Source: VBAS01 sp035318985 (GTDB taxonomy: Bacteria > Bacteroidota > Bacteroidia > Chitinophagales > Chitinophagaceae). From it: DNA of 52,217 nucleotides. The stretch spans positions 1 through 52,217 of the forward strand of contig DATHDP010000137.1 of assembly GCA_035318985.1 (NCBI GenBank), read 5' to 3'. How positions within the stretch are numbered: the first letter of the stretch is position 1; every line of letters starts with the position of its first letter. Below are positions 8,328 through 15,620 of this stretch, piece by piece. The notes beneath the pieces were generated by a model, which worked only from the letters and a program-made list of their open reading frames with translations, was not told the DNA's origin and ran no database searches. Made by a program: the position numbers and the translations under genes.

Positions 8328-9872
8328 AGAACGTCCGCGACGACTTCTGCCCCCAAGTCCTAATACACCTAATAAACCTCTTACAATTTCGTTACCAGCA
8401 GTACGAGTCATACTTTTCACGATGGGGTCATCGAAAATTCCTTTGTCTTCTTTTGTTGACCTTCTTTCTGTCTTCGCCTCTACTTTTCTTTGTTTTATTT
8501 GTTCATCTTCCTTAGCTGCTTCATTTAATTTCTGAGTTAATATTTCATAAGCACTTTCACTATCCACTATCTTATTATACTTCGCTGCGATCTTTGATCT
8601 GCTTATCAATCCATCAATTTCTGCATCAGTTAAAACATCCATCCTGCTTTGCGGAGGTCGAAGCATACAATGAACAAGAGGCGTTGGAATACCTTTTTCA
8701 TTGAGCATTGTTACCAATGCTTCACCAATTCCAAGCTGTGTTATCAGATCATCTGTTTTATAAAATTCTGTTTCAGGATAATTTTCTGCAGTTTGTTTAA
8801 TTACTTTTCTATCAGCGGCAGTAAATGCCCTTAAAGCATGCTGCACTTTTAATCCTAATTGTGCAAGCACAGAAGCCGGAACATCCATTGGATTTTGCGT
8901 ACAAAAGAAAATACCAATTCCTTTTGAACGGATCAGTTTTATGATCGTTTCAATTTGTTGTAACAAAGCAGGACTTGCTTCCTGGAAAATAAGATGAGCT
9001 TCATCAATGAACATTACCAGTTTTGGTTTATCCAGGTCACCTTCTTCCGGGCAGGTTGCATACAACTCAGCAAGCAATTGCAACATGAAGGTTGAAAAAA
9101 GTTTTGGCCTGTCCTGCAAATCAGTAACACGAACAACCGAGATCATTCCACGGCCATCATCACTTATCCGTAACAGGTCTTCTACATCAAAACTTGTTTC
9201 ACCAAAAAATATATCGGCTCCTTGTTGTTGAAGTTCTATTACTTTTCTTAAAATAGTTCCTGTAGATGTGGTAGAAATCTTTCCATATGTTTTTTCCAAT
9301 TCAGCTTTTCCTTCATCGCTTACATATTGCAATACTTTTATAAAATCTTTCAGATCCAGTAAAGGAAGCTTGCTATCGTCACAATATTTAAAGATCATAG
9401 CAACAAAGCCGCCTTGTGTATCATTTAATCCTAAAATTTTTGAAAGCAACACTGGTCCAAACTCACTTACTGTTGCCCTGAGTCTTGTTCCTTTTTGATT
9501 GCTTAATGTAAGTAGTTCGGTCGGATAAGCAGTTGGCTTGAACTCAACACTTAATTTCTGTACTCTTTCCGTTATTTTATCATTCACAAGTCCAGCAGCA
9601 GCAATGCCGCTAAGGTCACCTTTGATATCCATCATTACAACAGGCACACTTGCATCACTTAAAATTTCACTTAGCACTTGTAATGTTTTTGTTTTACCTG
9701 TACCAGTTGCACCAGCGATCAATCCATGGCGATTCATTGTTCTTAATGGTAGTAAAACGGCTGCATCACTAATAACTTCTCCGTCTAAAACACCGCAACC
9801 TATCTTGTAAGATTCTCCTTTAAAACTATACCCTGCTTTTATTGTTTCTGAGAATTTTAATTTGTCTGCCAT
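8319..9872 (-). CDS. HerA/YjgR-type ATPase (DUF853)
   Basis: A 517-residue ATPase of the HerA-FtsK superfamily, DUF853 (YjgR) branch, often annotated as a helicase of unknown function. The Walker A motif is GATGTGKT (54-61) and Walker B is KLVMFIDEAHLIFQ. It also has GLIAGATGTGKTKTLQVLSE, VMMDIKGDLSGIAAAG and IGIFFCTQNPMDVPASVLAQLG, all conserved in this family. The C-terminal ~80 residues are charged (KEDEQIKQRKVEAKTERRS) and end in a short Gly/Arg-rich tail (GLLGVLGLGGRSRRGRSLF). The stop codon region overlaps the recQ 3' end by 9 bp. DNA translocation is inferred from the family only. Confidence 0.92.
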   Translation of the reverse strand: MADKLKFSETIKAGYSFKGESYKIGCGVLDGEVISDAAVLLPLRTMNRHGLIAGATGTGKTKTLQVLSEILSDASVPVVMMDIKGDLSGIAAAGLVNDKITERVQKLSVEFKPTAYPTELLTLSNQKGTRLRATVSEFGPVLLSKILGLNDTQGGFVAMIFKYCDDSKLPLLDLKDFIKVLQYVSDEGKAELEKTYGKISTTSTGTILRKVIELQQQGADIFFGETSFDVEDLLRISDDGRGMISVVRVTDLQDRPKLFSTFMLQLLAELYATCPEEGDLDKPKLVMFIDEAHLIFQEASPALLQQIETIIKLIRSKGIGIFFCTQNPMDVPASVLAQLGLKVQHALRAFTAADRKVIKQTAENYPETEFYKTDDLITQLGIGEALVTMLNEKGIPTPLVHCMLRPPQSRMDVLTDAEIDGLISRSKIAAKYNKIVDSESAYEILTQKLNEAAKEDEQIKQRKVEAKTERRSTKEDKGIFDDPIVKSMTRTAGNEIVRGLLGVLGLGGRSRRGRSLF

Positions 9873-9928
9873 GCTGTAAAATTGAAAAAGGAAATTACAG
9901 AAGAGTTTTGTTAACCGAAACTAAAAGA

Positions 9929-10750
9929 TCAATACCTCAATACTTCCAAAGCGATCTTCCATTCATCTTTCTCCCACCTCCATATTCGTAAATAATTATC
10001 TGTTTTACCATTAATAGTTGTCGTTCCATATGCATAACCAAGATCCATACCTGGCGACATCCCCGCTCCATCTAATTTGTATTGAATGGATGATGTTGTC
10101 ATATCAAGTAGTTTTCGCTGATCGGCAGAACTAGTTGCAGGCAAATATCCGTTGCGATTCAAAATACTTTTGGAGGATAAATATTTTTTATACGCTTTTG
10201 ATTTATCTTTTGAAACAGCTGTAAGAAAATTATTTTCAGCAACAACCGGTGAGTCATGTTGTGTGACACCTGCAGAAGATCGTTTTGCGACATCTATCTT
10301 TTTTACTTCTGTTGGCAAACCCCGAGGTGTATTAACTATCCCAAGGTCAACTAAAAACTTCCATTCACCATTTCTATTGATCTGCCAAACGGTTGTATAC
10401 TGACCTCTTGCGATCACAGTATCATTTGAAGAATTTTGAAAGGTCCATGGCCCTGTTGTATAACCAAAATCTCCTGATCCGGATATCTCTGCAAATTGAG
10501 GATGCCAGTTCAAAACACCTGGTCCTTTCTCTCTTTTTTTCCATGTCATGATCCCATTTGCAGGCTTCCCGTTATCGAAAATGATTCCTGCGCTGTCAAG
10601 AAATTTAAGAAATGCTTCTTTTGTACTGTTAGAAACTGAATAGGCTGCAAAATTTTTTTCTGCCTGTATAAGAGAATCAATCCCTTTTTGTGCTTGAATA
10701 TTTTGAAAACAAACAAAAAATAAGATCAGTATTGAAAATATTTTTTTCAT
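9929..10750 (-). CDS. Secreted NTF2-like (DUF4440-type) protein
   Basis: A 273-residue exported protein with an N-terminal signal peptide (MKKIFSILILFFVCFQ, then NIQAQ). The first half (residues ~25-140) has the NTF2/SnoaL-like pattern LIQAEKNFAAYSV ... FLDSAGIIFDNGKP ... GDFGYTTGPW ... YTTVWQINRNGEWKFLVDLG. A second, weaker copy may follow (ENNFLTAVSKDKSKAYKKYL ... GYAYGTTTI ... LRIWRWEKDEWKIALEVL), suggesting two tandem NTF2-like domains. The gene overlaps the upstream GroES-like gene by 4 bp (ATGA), so they form an operon. No catalytic residues can be assigned. Confidence 0.82.
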   Translation of the reverse strand: MKKIFSILILFFVCFQNIQAQKGIDSLIQAEKNFAAYSVSNSTKEAFLKFLDSAGIIFDNGKPANGIMTWKKREKGPGVLNWHPQFAEISGSGDFGYTTGPWTFQNSSNDTVIARGQYTTVWQINRNGEWKFLVDLGIVNTPRGLPTEVKKIDVAKRSSAGVTQHDSPVVAENNFLTAVSKDKSKAYKKYLSSKSILNRNGYLPATSSADQRKLLDMTTSSIQYKLDGAGMSPGMDLGYAYGTTTINGKTDNYLRIWRWEKDEWKIALEVLRY

Positions 10751-11124
10751 AGATCCTCCTCTCTTTCCAGCATCAATATGGCGCTTTGAGGTACTATAAA
10801 ATATTTTTCTTTCTCATACATCACTTCAGTAGCACCGCTCAATAAGAATATTGCAAGGTCACCTTCTTTTACCTGTAGCGGTACATATTTTACCTGGTCA
10901 TCGTCCTGCTTCCATGGTTCATCATCAACAGGCATTGGTATTGCATAACCCGGACCAGTTTTAATAACATATCCTTGTTGCACTTTTTCTTTTTCCTGTA
11001 CACCAGGTGGCAAATAAAGACCGCTAGCTGTACGTTCGTCAGGCCTGGTAGGTTTTATCAATACCCTGTCACCAATAACAACTAATTTTTTTAACCGATT
11101 ATCGGGAGTAAGATGCATTGCCAT
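10747..11124 (-). CDS. GroES-like (Cpn10 fold) co-chaperonin family protein
   Basis: A 125-residue GroES-fold protein. The Cpn10 features are VVIGDRVLIKPTRPDERTASGLYLPP (start of the beta barrel and mobile loop region), VQQGYVIKTGPG, LQVKEGDLAIFLLSGATEV and the C-terminal KYFIVPQSAILM. It is longer than GroES (~95 residues) because of an insert around residues 62-85 (PMPVDDEPWKQDDDQVKY) and a tail. No groEL is next to it, so it is more likely a divergent paralogue than the housekeeping co-chaperonin. It overlaps the secreted NTF2-like gene by 4 bp. An ATG two codons in (11118) is an alternative start. Confidence 0.85.
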   Translation of the reverse strand: MAMHLTPDNRLKKLVVIGDRVLIKPTRPDERTASGLYLPPGVQEKEKVQQGYVIKTGPGYAIPMPVDDEPWKQDDDQVKYVPLQVKEGDLAIFLLSGATEVMYEKEKYFIVPQSAILMLEREEDL

Positions 11125-11140
11125 AAAATGAATTAAACAA

Positions 11141-11148
11141 CAAAAATA
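11141..11148 (-). promoter_or_regulatory. Candidate -7 element for the GroES-like operon
   Basis: On the minus strand this reads TATTTTTG, a perfect TAnnTTTG. It is 16 bp from the start codon, which would give a very short leader, as is common in this phylum. No clear TTG -33 element was found, so confidence is moderate. Confidence 0.4.
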
Positions 11149-11273
11149 ACGGAGTTAAATGGTTCATCTGTCCATTGCTTTCATACGATTTAACAAAATA
11201 TTGAACGCCGATCCTTTAACCCCGGAATTGCTTTATCTTTATTTGCAAATACTAATAACTCAAAACGAAAGTC

Positions 11274-11969
11274 ATGGACGGAAAGAAACCTAAAATTTTG
11301 TTGTGCGAAGATGATCAGAACCTCGGAACTGTTCTTAAAAATTATCTTGAATTGAATGACTATGAAGTAACGCTTGAAAGAGATGGCCGTCTTGGTCTTG
11401 CTGCATTTCAACGTGAAAAATTTGATATCTGTTTGCTGGATGTAATGATGCCAAATATGGATGGCTTTACACTGGCAGAAGAAATAAGAGATGTTGATCC
11501 GGATATTCCTTTGTTCTTCCTCAGTGCCAAAACAATGAAGGAAGATGTGATACAGGGCTATAAACTCGGCGCCGATGATTATATCACCAAACCTTTTGAC
11601 AGCGAAGTATTGCTTTTAAAAATAAAAGCGATATTGAAACGTAACGAGGAGATCAATAAAGAAGCAGAGAACAAAGAATTTGATCTTTCCACTTATCATT
11701 TTAACCCGAAGCTTCGCCAATTGATACATAGTGGCATCACACAAACATTATCTCCAAAGGAAAATGAGTTATTGAAAATGCTGGCTGAGCATCTGAATGA
11801 CCTGTTACCAAGAGAAGCTGCATTAAAAAAGATCTGGGGCAGCGACACTTATTTTAATGGCCGCAGTATGGATGTTTACATTGCAAAGCTTAGAAAATAT
11901 TTAAAAGATGATCCAAAGATCGAGATCGTGAATATTCACGGTAATGGGTTCAGGCTGGTAGTGCAGTAG
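11274..11969 (+). CDS. OmpR/PhoB-type response regulator
   Basis: A 231-residue two-component response regulator. The receiver domain (6-120) has the acidic pocket EDD (12-14), the phosphoacceptor Asp 56 in LLDVMMPNMDG, a Ser 84 switch residue and Lys 106 in the ITKPFD loop. The C-terminal domain (~130-231) is a winged helix: TLSPKENELLKMLAEHLNDL, LPREAALKKIWGSDTYFNGR, SMDVYIAKLRKYLKDDP and IHGNGFRLVVQ. This resembles RprY-like regulators of Bacteroidota. No histidine kinase lies on either side, so it is an orphan within this window. A good terminator follows. Confidence 0.95.
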   Translation: MDGKKPKILLCEDDQNLGTVLKNYLELNDYEVTLERDGRLGLAAFQREKFDICLLDVMMPNMDGFTLAEEIRDVDPDIPLFFLSAKTMKEDVIQGYKLGADDYITKPFDSEVLLLKIKAILKRNEEINKEAENKEFDLSTYHFNPKLRQLIHSGITQTLSPKENELLKMLAEHLNDLLPREAALKKIWGSDTYFNGRSMDVYIAKLRKYLKDDPKIEIVNIHGNGFRLVVQ

Positions 11970-11992
11970 AACCACGATTAACAAGATTTAGA

Positions 11993-12024
11993 AGGATTAT
12001 GAGGAAACTTGTGATCCTTTTTTT
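11993..12024 (+). terminator. Factor-independent terminator after the response regulator
   Basis: An 11-bp stem (11993-12003 with 12008-12018, three G-T wobble pairs) closes on a GAAA tetraloop and runs into seven T's (12018-12024). It begins 23 bp after the response regulator stop. Its T-tract overlaps the last bases of the convergent ruvB gene, whose stop is at 12023. Confidence 0.75.
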
Positions 12025-13051
12025 ATGAGAATAATGTTCCGGTATTCCCCGGTTTCATCTTTCCCAAGTGTTCATAAGCTTTGGCAGTCACTTCTCTTCC
12101 TCTTGGAGTACGTTGTATAAATCCCTCCTGTATCAGGAATGGTTCATATACTTCTTCCAATGTACCCGCTTCTTCACCAACAGCTGTGGCAATGGTTGTA
12201 ATACCAACAGGACCACCTTTGAATTTTTCTATAATGGTAGATAGAATACGATTGTCCATATCATCAAGGCCATGCTCATCTACATTCAAAGCCTTTAATG
12301 CATGTTGAGTGATGCCAAGGTCAATTTGACCATCATTTAATACCTGTGCAAAATCTCTTACTCTTCGCAATAAGCCATTAGCAATACGGGGCGTACCGCG
12401 GCTTCGCCTGCTTATTTCACCGATGGCGTCTTTTGAAATGGATGTATTCAAAATTGTTGATGAACGTTGAATGATCTTATTTAAAATATCCGAAGTATAA
12501 TATTCCAATCTTGATTTAATAGCAAAGCGTGAAAGCAAAGGAGCCGTTAGCAAACCGCTTCTTGTTGTAGCACCGATCAGTGTAAATGGATTCAAATTAA
12601 TTTGAACACTTCTTGCATTCGGGCCACTGTCGATCATGATATCAATTCTGAAATCTTCCATCGCCGCATACAAATATTCTTCCACCACGGTGCTCAACCG
12701 GTGTATCTCATCAATAAACAAAACATCGTTGGGTTCAAGATTCGTAAGTAAACCAGCAAGATCACCGGGTTTTTCGATCACCGGCCCAGATGTTTCTTTA
12801 ATTTTTACTCCCATTTCATTCGCCACAATTCTTGATAAAGTTGTTTTACCTAAACCCGGCGGGCCATGAAATAAAACATGATCCAATGCTTCGCCACGGA
12901 TCTTAGCAGCCTTGATAAAAATTTTCAAATTCTCAATGATCTGTGCCTGGCCTGAGAATTCAGCAATATGTGCCGGGCGGATATTATTCTCAAATTCTTT
13001 ATCTGCTGGGGTTAAAAAATCTTTACTGTTATCAAGATTGGGATTAGCCAT
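12023..13051 (-). CDS. ruvB: Holliday junction branch migration helicase RuvB
   Basis: RuvB is the hexameric AAA+ motor of the RuvABC resolvasome. The 342-residue product has FSGQAQIIENLKIFIKAA, Walker A GPPGLGKT (63-70), Walker B LFIDEIHRL (DEIH at 114-117), the RuvB signature TLIGATTRSGLLTAPLLSRF, the sensor and arginine region RRSRGTPRIANGLLRRVRDF, and the C-terminal winged helix EVYEPFLIQEGFIQRTPRGR. Length and order are standard. The gene is monocistronic in appearance. ruvC lies about 19 kb away in this window; ruvA is not seen. Confidence 0.98.
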   Translation of the reverse strand: MANPNLDNSKDFLTPADKEFENNIRPAHIAEFSGQAQIIENLKIFIKAAKIRGEALDHVLFHGPPGLGKTTLSRIVANEMGVKIKETSGPVIEKPGDLAGLLTNLEPNDVLFIDEIHRLSTVVEEYLYAAMEDFRIDIMIDSGPNARSVQINLNPFTLIGATTRSGLLTAPLLSRFAIKSRLEYYTSDILNKIIQRSSTILNTSISKDAIGEISRRSRGTPRIANGLLRRVRDFAQVLNDGQIDLGITQHALKALNVDEHGLDDMDNRILSTIIEKFKGGPVGITTIATAVGEEAGTLEEVYEPFLIQEGFIQRTPRGREVTAKAYEHLGKMKPGNTGTLFS

Positions 13052-13107
13052 GAACTTTTTTTCGTAATTTTTGTAAAGCTAAATTATTAATCACAAAACC
13101 TTGTAAT

Positions 13108-14001
13108 ATGAAATATGTAATTACCGGAGCAGCAGGTCATATTTCAAAACCTCTTGCTGAAAAATTAATAAAGGCCGGGCATGATGTTACAGTGATCGGT
13201 CGCAATGCAGAAAACATCCGGTCATTAACGGATTTGGGTGCCAAAGCCGCCATTGGTTCAGTACAAGATGTTGAATTTCTCAAAAAGGCTTTTGCTGGTG
13301 CCGAAGTTGTTTACACGATGTCCCCTCCCAACTACAACACAAATGATCTGAAGGCAAGCATAGCCGAGGTTGAGAAAAATTATGCTGAAGCATTAAAAGC
13401 AAACAATATTAGATATGTTGTTAACCTAAGCAGTATTGGTGCCCATTTACCCGAAGGCTGCGGGCCTGTCGTCGGTCTTTATCGCGGAGAACAGTTATTG
13501 AATGAATTAAAAAATACAAACATCAAACATCTGCGTCCAGCTTATTTTTTTGCAAACTTCCTGGGAAATGTTGGAATGATTAAAAACATGAACATCATCG
13601 GTGGAAATTTTGGTGGCGCTAATTTCAAAATGGTGTTGGCTGATACCAATGATGTTGCCGAAGTAGCATTCGAGGAATTGTCGAACCTCAACTTCGAGGG
13701 TCATACGGTTCGCTATATCGCCAGCGATGAAAGGAGTACAAGTGATATTGCAAGAACTATCGGTGTTGCTATTGGCAAACCCGAACTTCCATGGATAACT
13801 TTTAGTGATGAGCAGGCTTTGGGTGGAATGACACAAATGGGGATTTCGGAAGACGCGGCAAAAAATTTTACTGAAATGGGTCATGCCATGCAATCTGGCA
13901 TCATGTTCGAAGATTATTGGAAGCATCATCCCGATAAACTTGGCAAAACCAAGCTTGAGGATTTTGCACAAACATTTGCAGCAGTTTATCATTCGAATTA
14001 A
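13108..14001 (+). CDS. NmrA-type NAD(P)-binding protein
   Basis: A 297-residue atypical short-chain dehydrogenase of the NmrA/NAD(P)H azoreductase-like group. The N-terminal nucleotide-binding loop is MKYVITGAAGHISKPLAEKL, followed by VTVIGRNAENI, where the Arg suggests NADP(H) preference, and VVYTMSPPNYNTND. NLSSIGAHLPEGCG takes the place of the usual Ser/Tyr active-site segment, and the canonical YxxxK is not evident. HLRPAYFFANFLGN is also typical of the group. Family members act as redox sensors or quinone and sugar-nucleotide reductases; the substrate cannot be told. It is divergent from ruvB, with 56 bp between start codons. Confidence 0.88.
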   Translation: MKYVITGAAGHISKPLAEKLIKAGHDVTVIGRNAENIRSLTDLGAKAAIGSVQDVEFLKKAFAGAEVVYTMSPPNYNTNDLKASIAEVEKNYAEALKANNIRYVVNLSSIGAHLPEGCGPVVGLYRGEQLLNELKNTNIKHLRPAYFFANFLGNVGMIKNMNIIGGNFGGANFKMVLADTNDVAEVAFEELSNLNFEGHTVRYIASDERSTSDIARTIGVAIGKPELPWITFSDEQALGGMTQMGISEDAAKNFTEMGHAMQSGIMFEDYWKHHPDKLGKTKLEDFAQTFAAVYHSN

Positions 14002-14022
14002 TTTTTTTTAACTGGCAACCAT

Positions 14023-14095
14023 AATTCTATTAAACTATTGTTGCGACGCATAGCCTGCACAGAGCGAAGCCAAGGGTTCAGCGACAACAATTCAT
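14023..14095 (+). repeat. Dispersed intergenic repeat, copy C (divergent)
   Basis: Contains CTATT...ATTGTTGCGACGCA, related to the CTATTTAGC...GTTGCGTCGCA core of copies A and B. It ends in AGCGACAACAAT, which partly mirrors the left side, so the segment could fold back on itself. It fills the gap between the two NAD(P)-binding protein genes. Confidence 0.45.
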
Positions 14096-14116
14096 ATCAT
14101 CATTAAAATAATCCAT

Positions 14117-14764
14117 ATGAAAGTCGGAATAATTGGAAGTGGCAATGTTGGTCGAGTATTAGCAACAGGTTTTTTAAATGAAGAACACAAGGTAATGCTT
14201 GGCACAAGAAATATCAGTAAGGAAGAAGTCGTAAAATGGAAAAATGAAAATAAAAATGGTTTACTCGGTTCATTCCAGGAAACAGCACAGTTCGGAGAAA
14301 TAATTGTATTGGCCGTCAGCGGGCTTGTAGTGGAAGATGCAATTAACCTTGCGGGTAAAGAACATCTCAGTAATAAAGTAATTATTGATACGACTAACCC
14401 CATTGCTGCAGTACCACCAGAAAACGGGGTGATCCGTTATTTTACAACATTGGAAGAATCACTTATGGAAAAGATCCAAAAAATATTACCCGATGCAAGA
14501 GTAGTGAAAGCATTTAGCTGTGTTGGGAATGCATTTATGTATAAACCAAATTTTAATGGCAGCATTCCAACTATGTTTATTTGTGGCAATGATGACGCAG
14601 CAAAAAAAACTGTTACAGATATCCTCACATCATTTGGCTGGGAAACTGAAGATATGGGCAAGGTGGAAGCAGCAAGAGCGATCGAACCTTTATGTATATT
14701 GTGGTGTATTCCCGGTTTTATTCGCAATCAATGGACACATGCTTTTAAACTTTTGAAGAAATAA
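14117..14764 (+). CDS. NADPH-dependent F420-reductase-like dinucleotide-binding protein
   Basis: A 215-residue member of the NPD group (NADP-binding domain of F420 oxidoreductase-like proteins). The Rossmann motif is MKVGIIGSGNVGRVLATGF (GSGNVG at 7-12) and is followed by VMLGTRNISKEEV, whose Arg fits NADP(H). Further family segments are IIVLAVSGLVVEDAI, KVIIDTTNPIA, VVKAFSCVGNAFMY, and PTMFICGNDDAAKKTVTDIL followed by TSFGWETEDMG. Use of coenzyme F420 is not implied; bacterial homologues mostly reduce flavins or ferric iron. It stands alone, 98 bp before the Lgt-like gene. Confidence 0.87.
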   Translation: MKVGIIGSGNVGRVLATGFLNEEHKVMLGTRNISKEEVVKWKNENKNGLLGSFQETAQFGEIIVLAVSGLVVEDAINLAGKEHLSNKVIIDTTNPIAAVPPENGVIRYFTTLEESLMEKIQKILPDARVVKAFSCVGNAFMYKPNFNGSIPTMFICGNDDAAKKTVTDILTSFGWETEDMGKVEAARAIEPLCILWCIPGFIRNQWTHAFKLLKK

Positions 14765-14814
14765 CGCATCTCATTTAATTAGTACGGATCAATTGTAATT
14801 CTAAAAACCGATTT

Positions 14815-14865
14815 ATGAGGACCTTGCTGCTTACTAGCATTCTGCTTTTTACAATTTACACTTGA
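14815..14865 (+). other. Possible 16-codon leader ORF ahead of the Lgt-like gene
   Basis: An ATG at 14815 opens a 16-residue hydrophobic peptide (MRTLLLTSILLFTIYT) whose TGA overlaps the TTG start of the next gene (TTGA, 14862-14865). Its position suggests termination-reinitiation coupling, but the ORF is short and may be chance. Confidence 0.3.
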
Positions 14866-15620
14866 ACTTTCCTGTTACCATAGAAATTGGCCCTGCAAAA
14901 ATTTTGTTGCATGCTGTTTTAGAACTGGCAGCTTTTTTTGTCGGGTTCAGGTATTTTCTTTTGCTTAGAAAAAAACAAGGTGACATCATTAACTCATCTC
15001 ATCGTACATGGATATTTATTGGTGCCGTATTTGGCGCTTTTATTGGCAGCAGGCTACTGGGTGGTATAGAGGATCCAGCTCAGATCGCAAAAGCAGATAA
15101 TATCATTCTTTATTTCTATCAGAATAAAACTGTGGTTGGTGGCCTATTGGGTGGCCTTGCTGGTGTTGAGATCATGAAAAAAATTATCCATGAAAAAAAA
15201 GCTTCGGGTGATCTGTTTGTTTATCCATTCCTGCTTGCATTGATCATCGGACGTATCGGCTGCTTCTCAATGGGTATTTATGAGGAGACTTATGGTAATG
15301 AAACGGATCTTTTTACGGGAATGAACCTTGGTGATGGAAAATTGCGGCACCCGGTTGTTTTATATGAAATTATTTTCCTGGTCATTTTATGGATAAGCAT
15401 CCATTTTGCTTCTTCAAGGCTGTCTTTTCAGCCAGGAGCTTTATTCAAAATTTTTATGATCAGTTACCTTTTATTCCGTTTCCTTATTGATTTTATTAAA
15501 CCTCATTATACATTTAACTTCGGTTTGTCTGCTATACAGCTAAGTTGTTTGGCAGGTTTGATCTATTATTCACCTTATATCTTTCAACCACGAAAACTAA
15601 TTCATTCTTCTTATGCCTGA
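14862..15620 (+). CDS. Divergent prolipoprotein diacylglyceryl transferase (Lgt) paralogue
   Basis: A 252-residue polytopic membrane protein of the Lgt fold. The family core is visible as TVVGGLLGGLAGVE (residues 91-103), GRIGCFSMGIYEETYG (130-145), RHPVVLYEI (162-170) and FRFLIDFIKPH near the C-terminus. Compared with true Lgt (fHGG, GRxxNF.NGE, RFx.E..R), the His before GG is Val, the Asn after GRxx is replaced by Cys 134, and the last Arg is Lys. Lipoprotein modification by this copy is therefore doubtful. The only usable start is TTG, because the frame has a stop just upstream (TAG at 14835) and no early ATG. It overlaps the radical SAM gene by 8 bp. A phosphatidylglycerol-like or isoprenoid lipid substrate is inference. 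Confidence 0.85.
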   Translation: MNFPVTIEIGPAKILLHAVLELAAFFVGFRYFLLLRKKQGDIINSSHRTWIFIGAVFGAFIGSRLLGGIEDPAQIAKADNIILYFYQNKTVVGGLLGGLAGVEIMKKIIHEKKASGDLFVYPFLLALIIGRIGCFSMGIYEETYGNETDLFTGMNLGDGKLRHPVVLYEIIFLVILWISIHFASSRLSFQPGALFKIFMISYLLFRFLIDFIKPHYTFNFGLSAIQLSCLAGLIYYSPYIFQPRKLIHSSYA

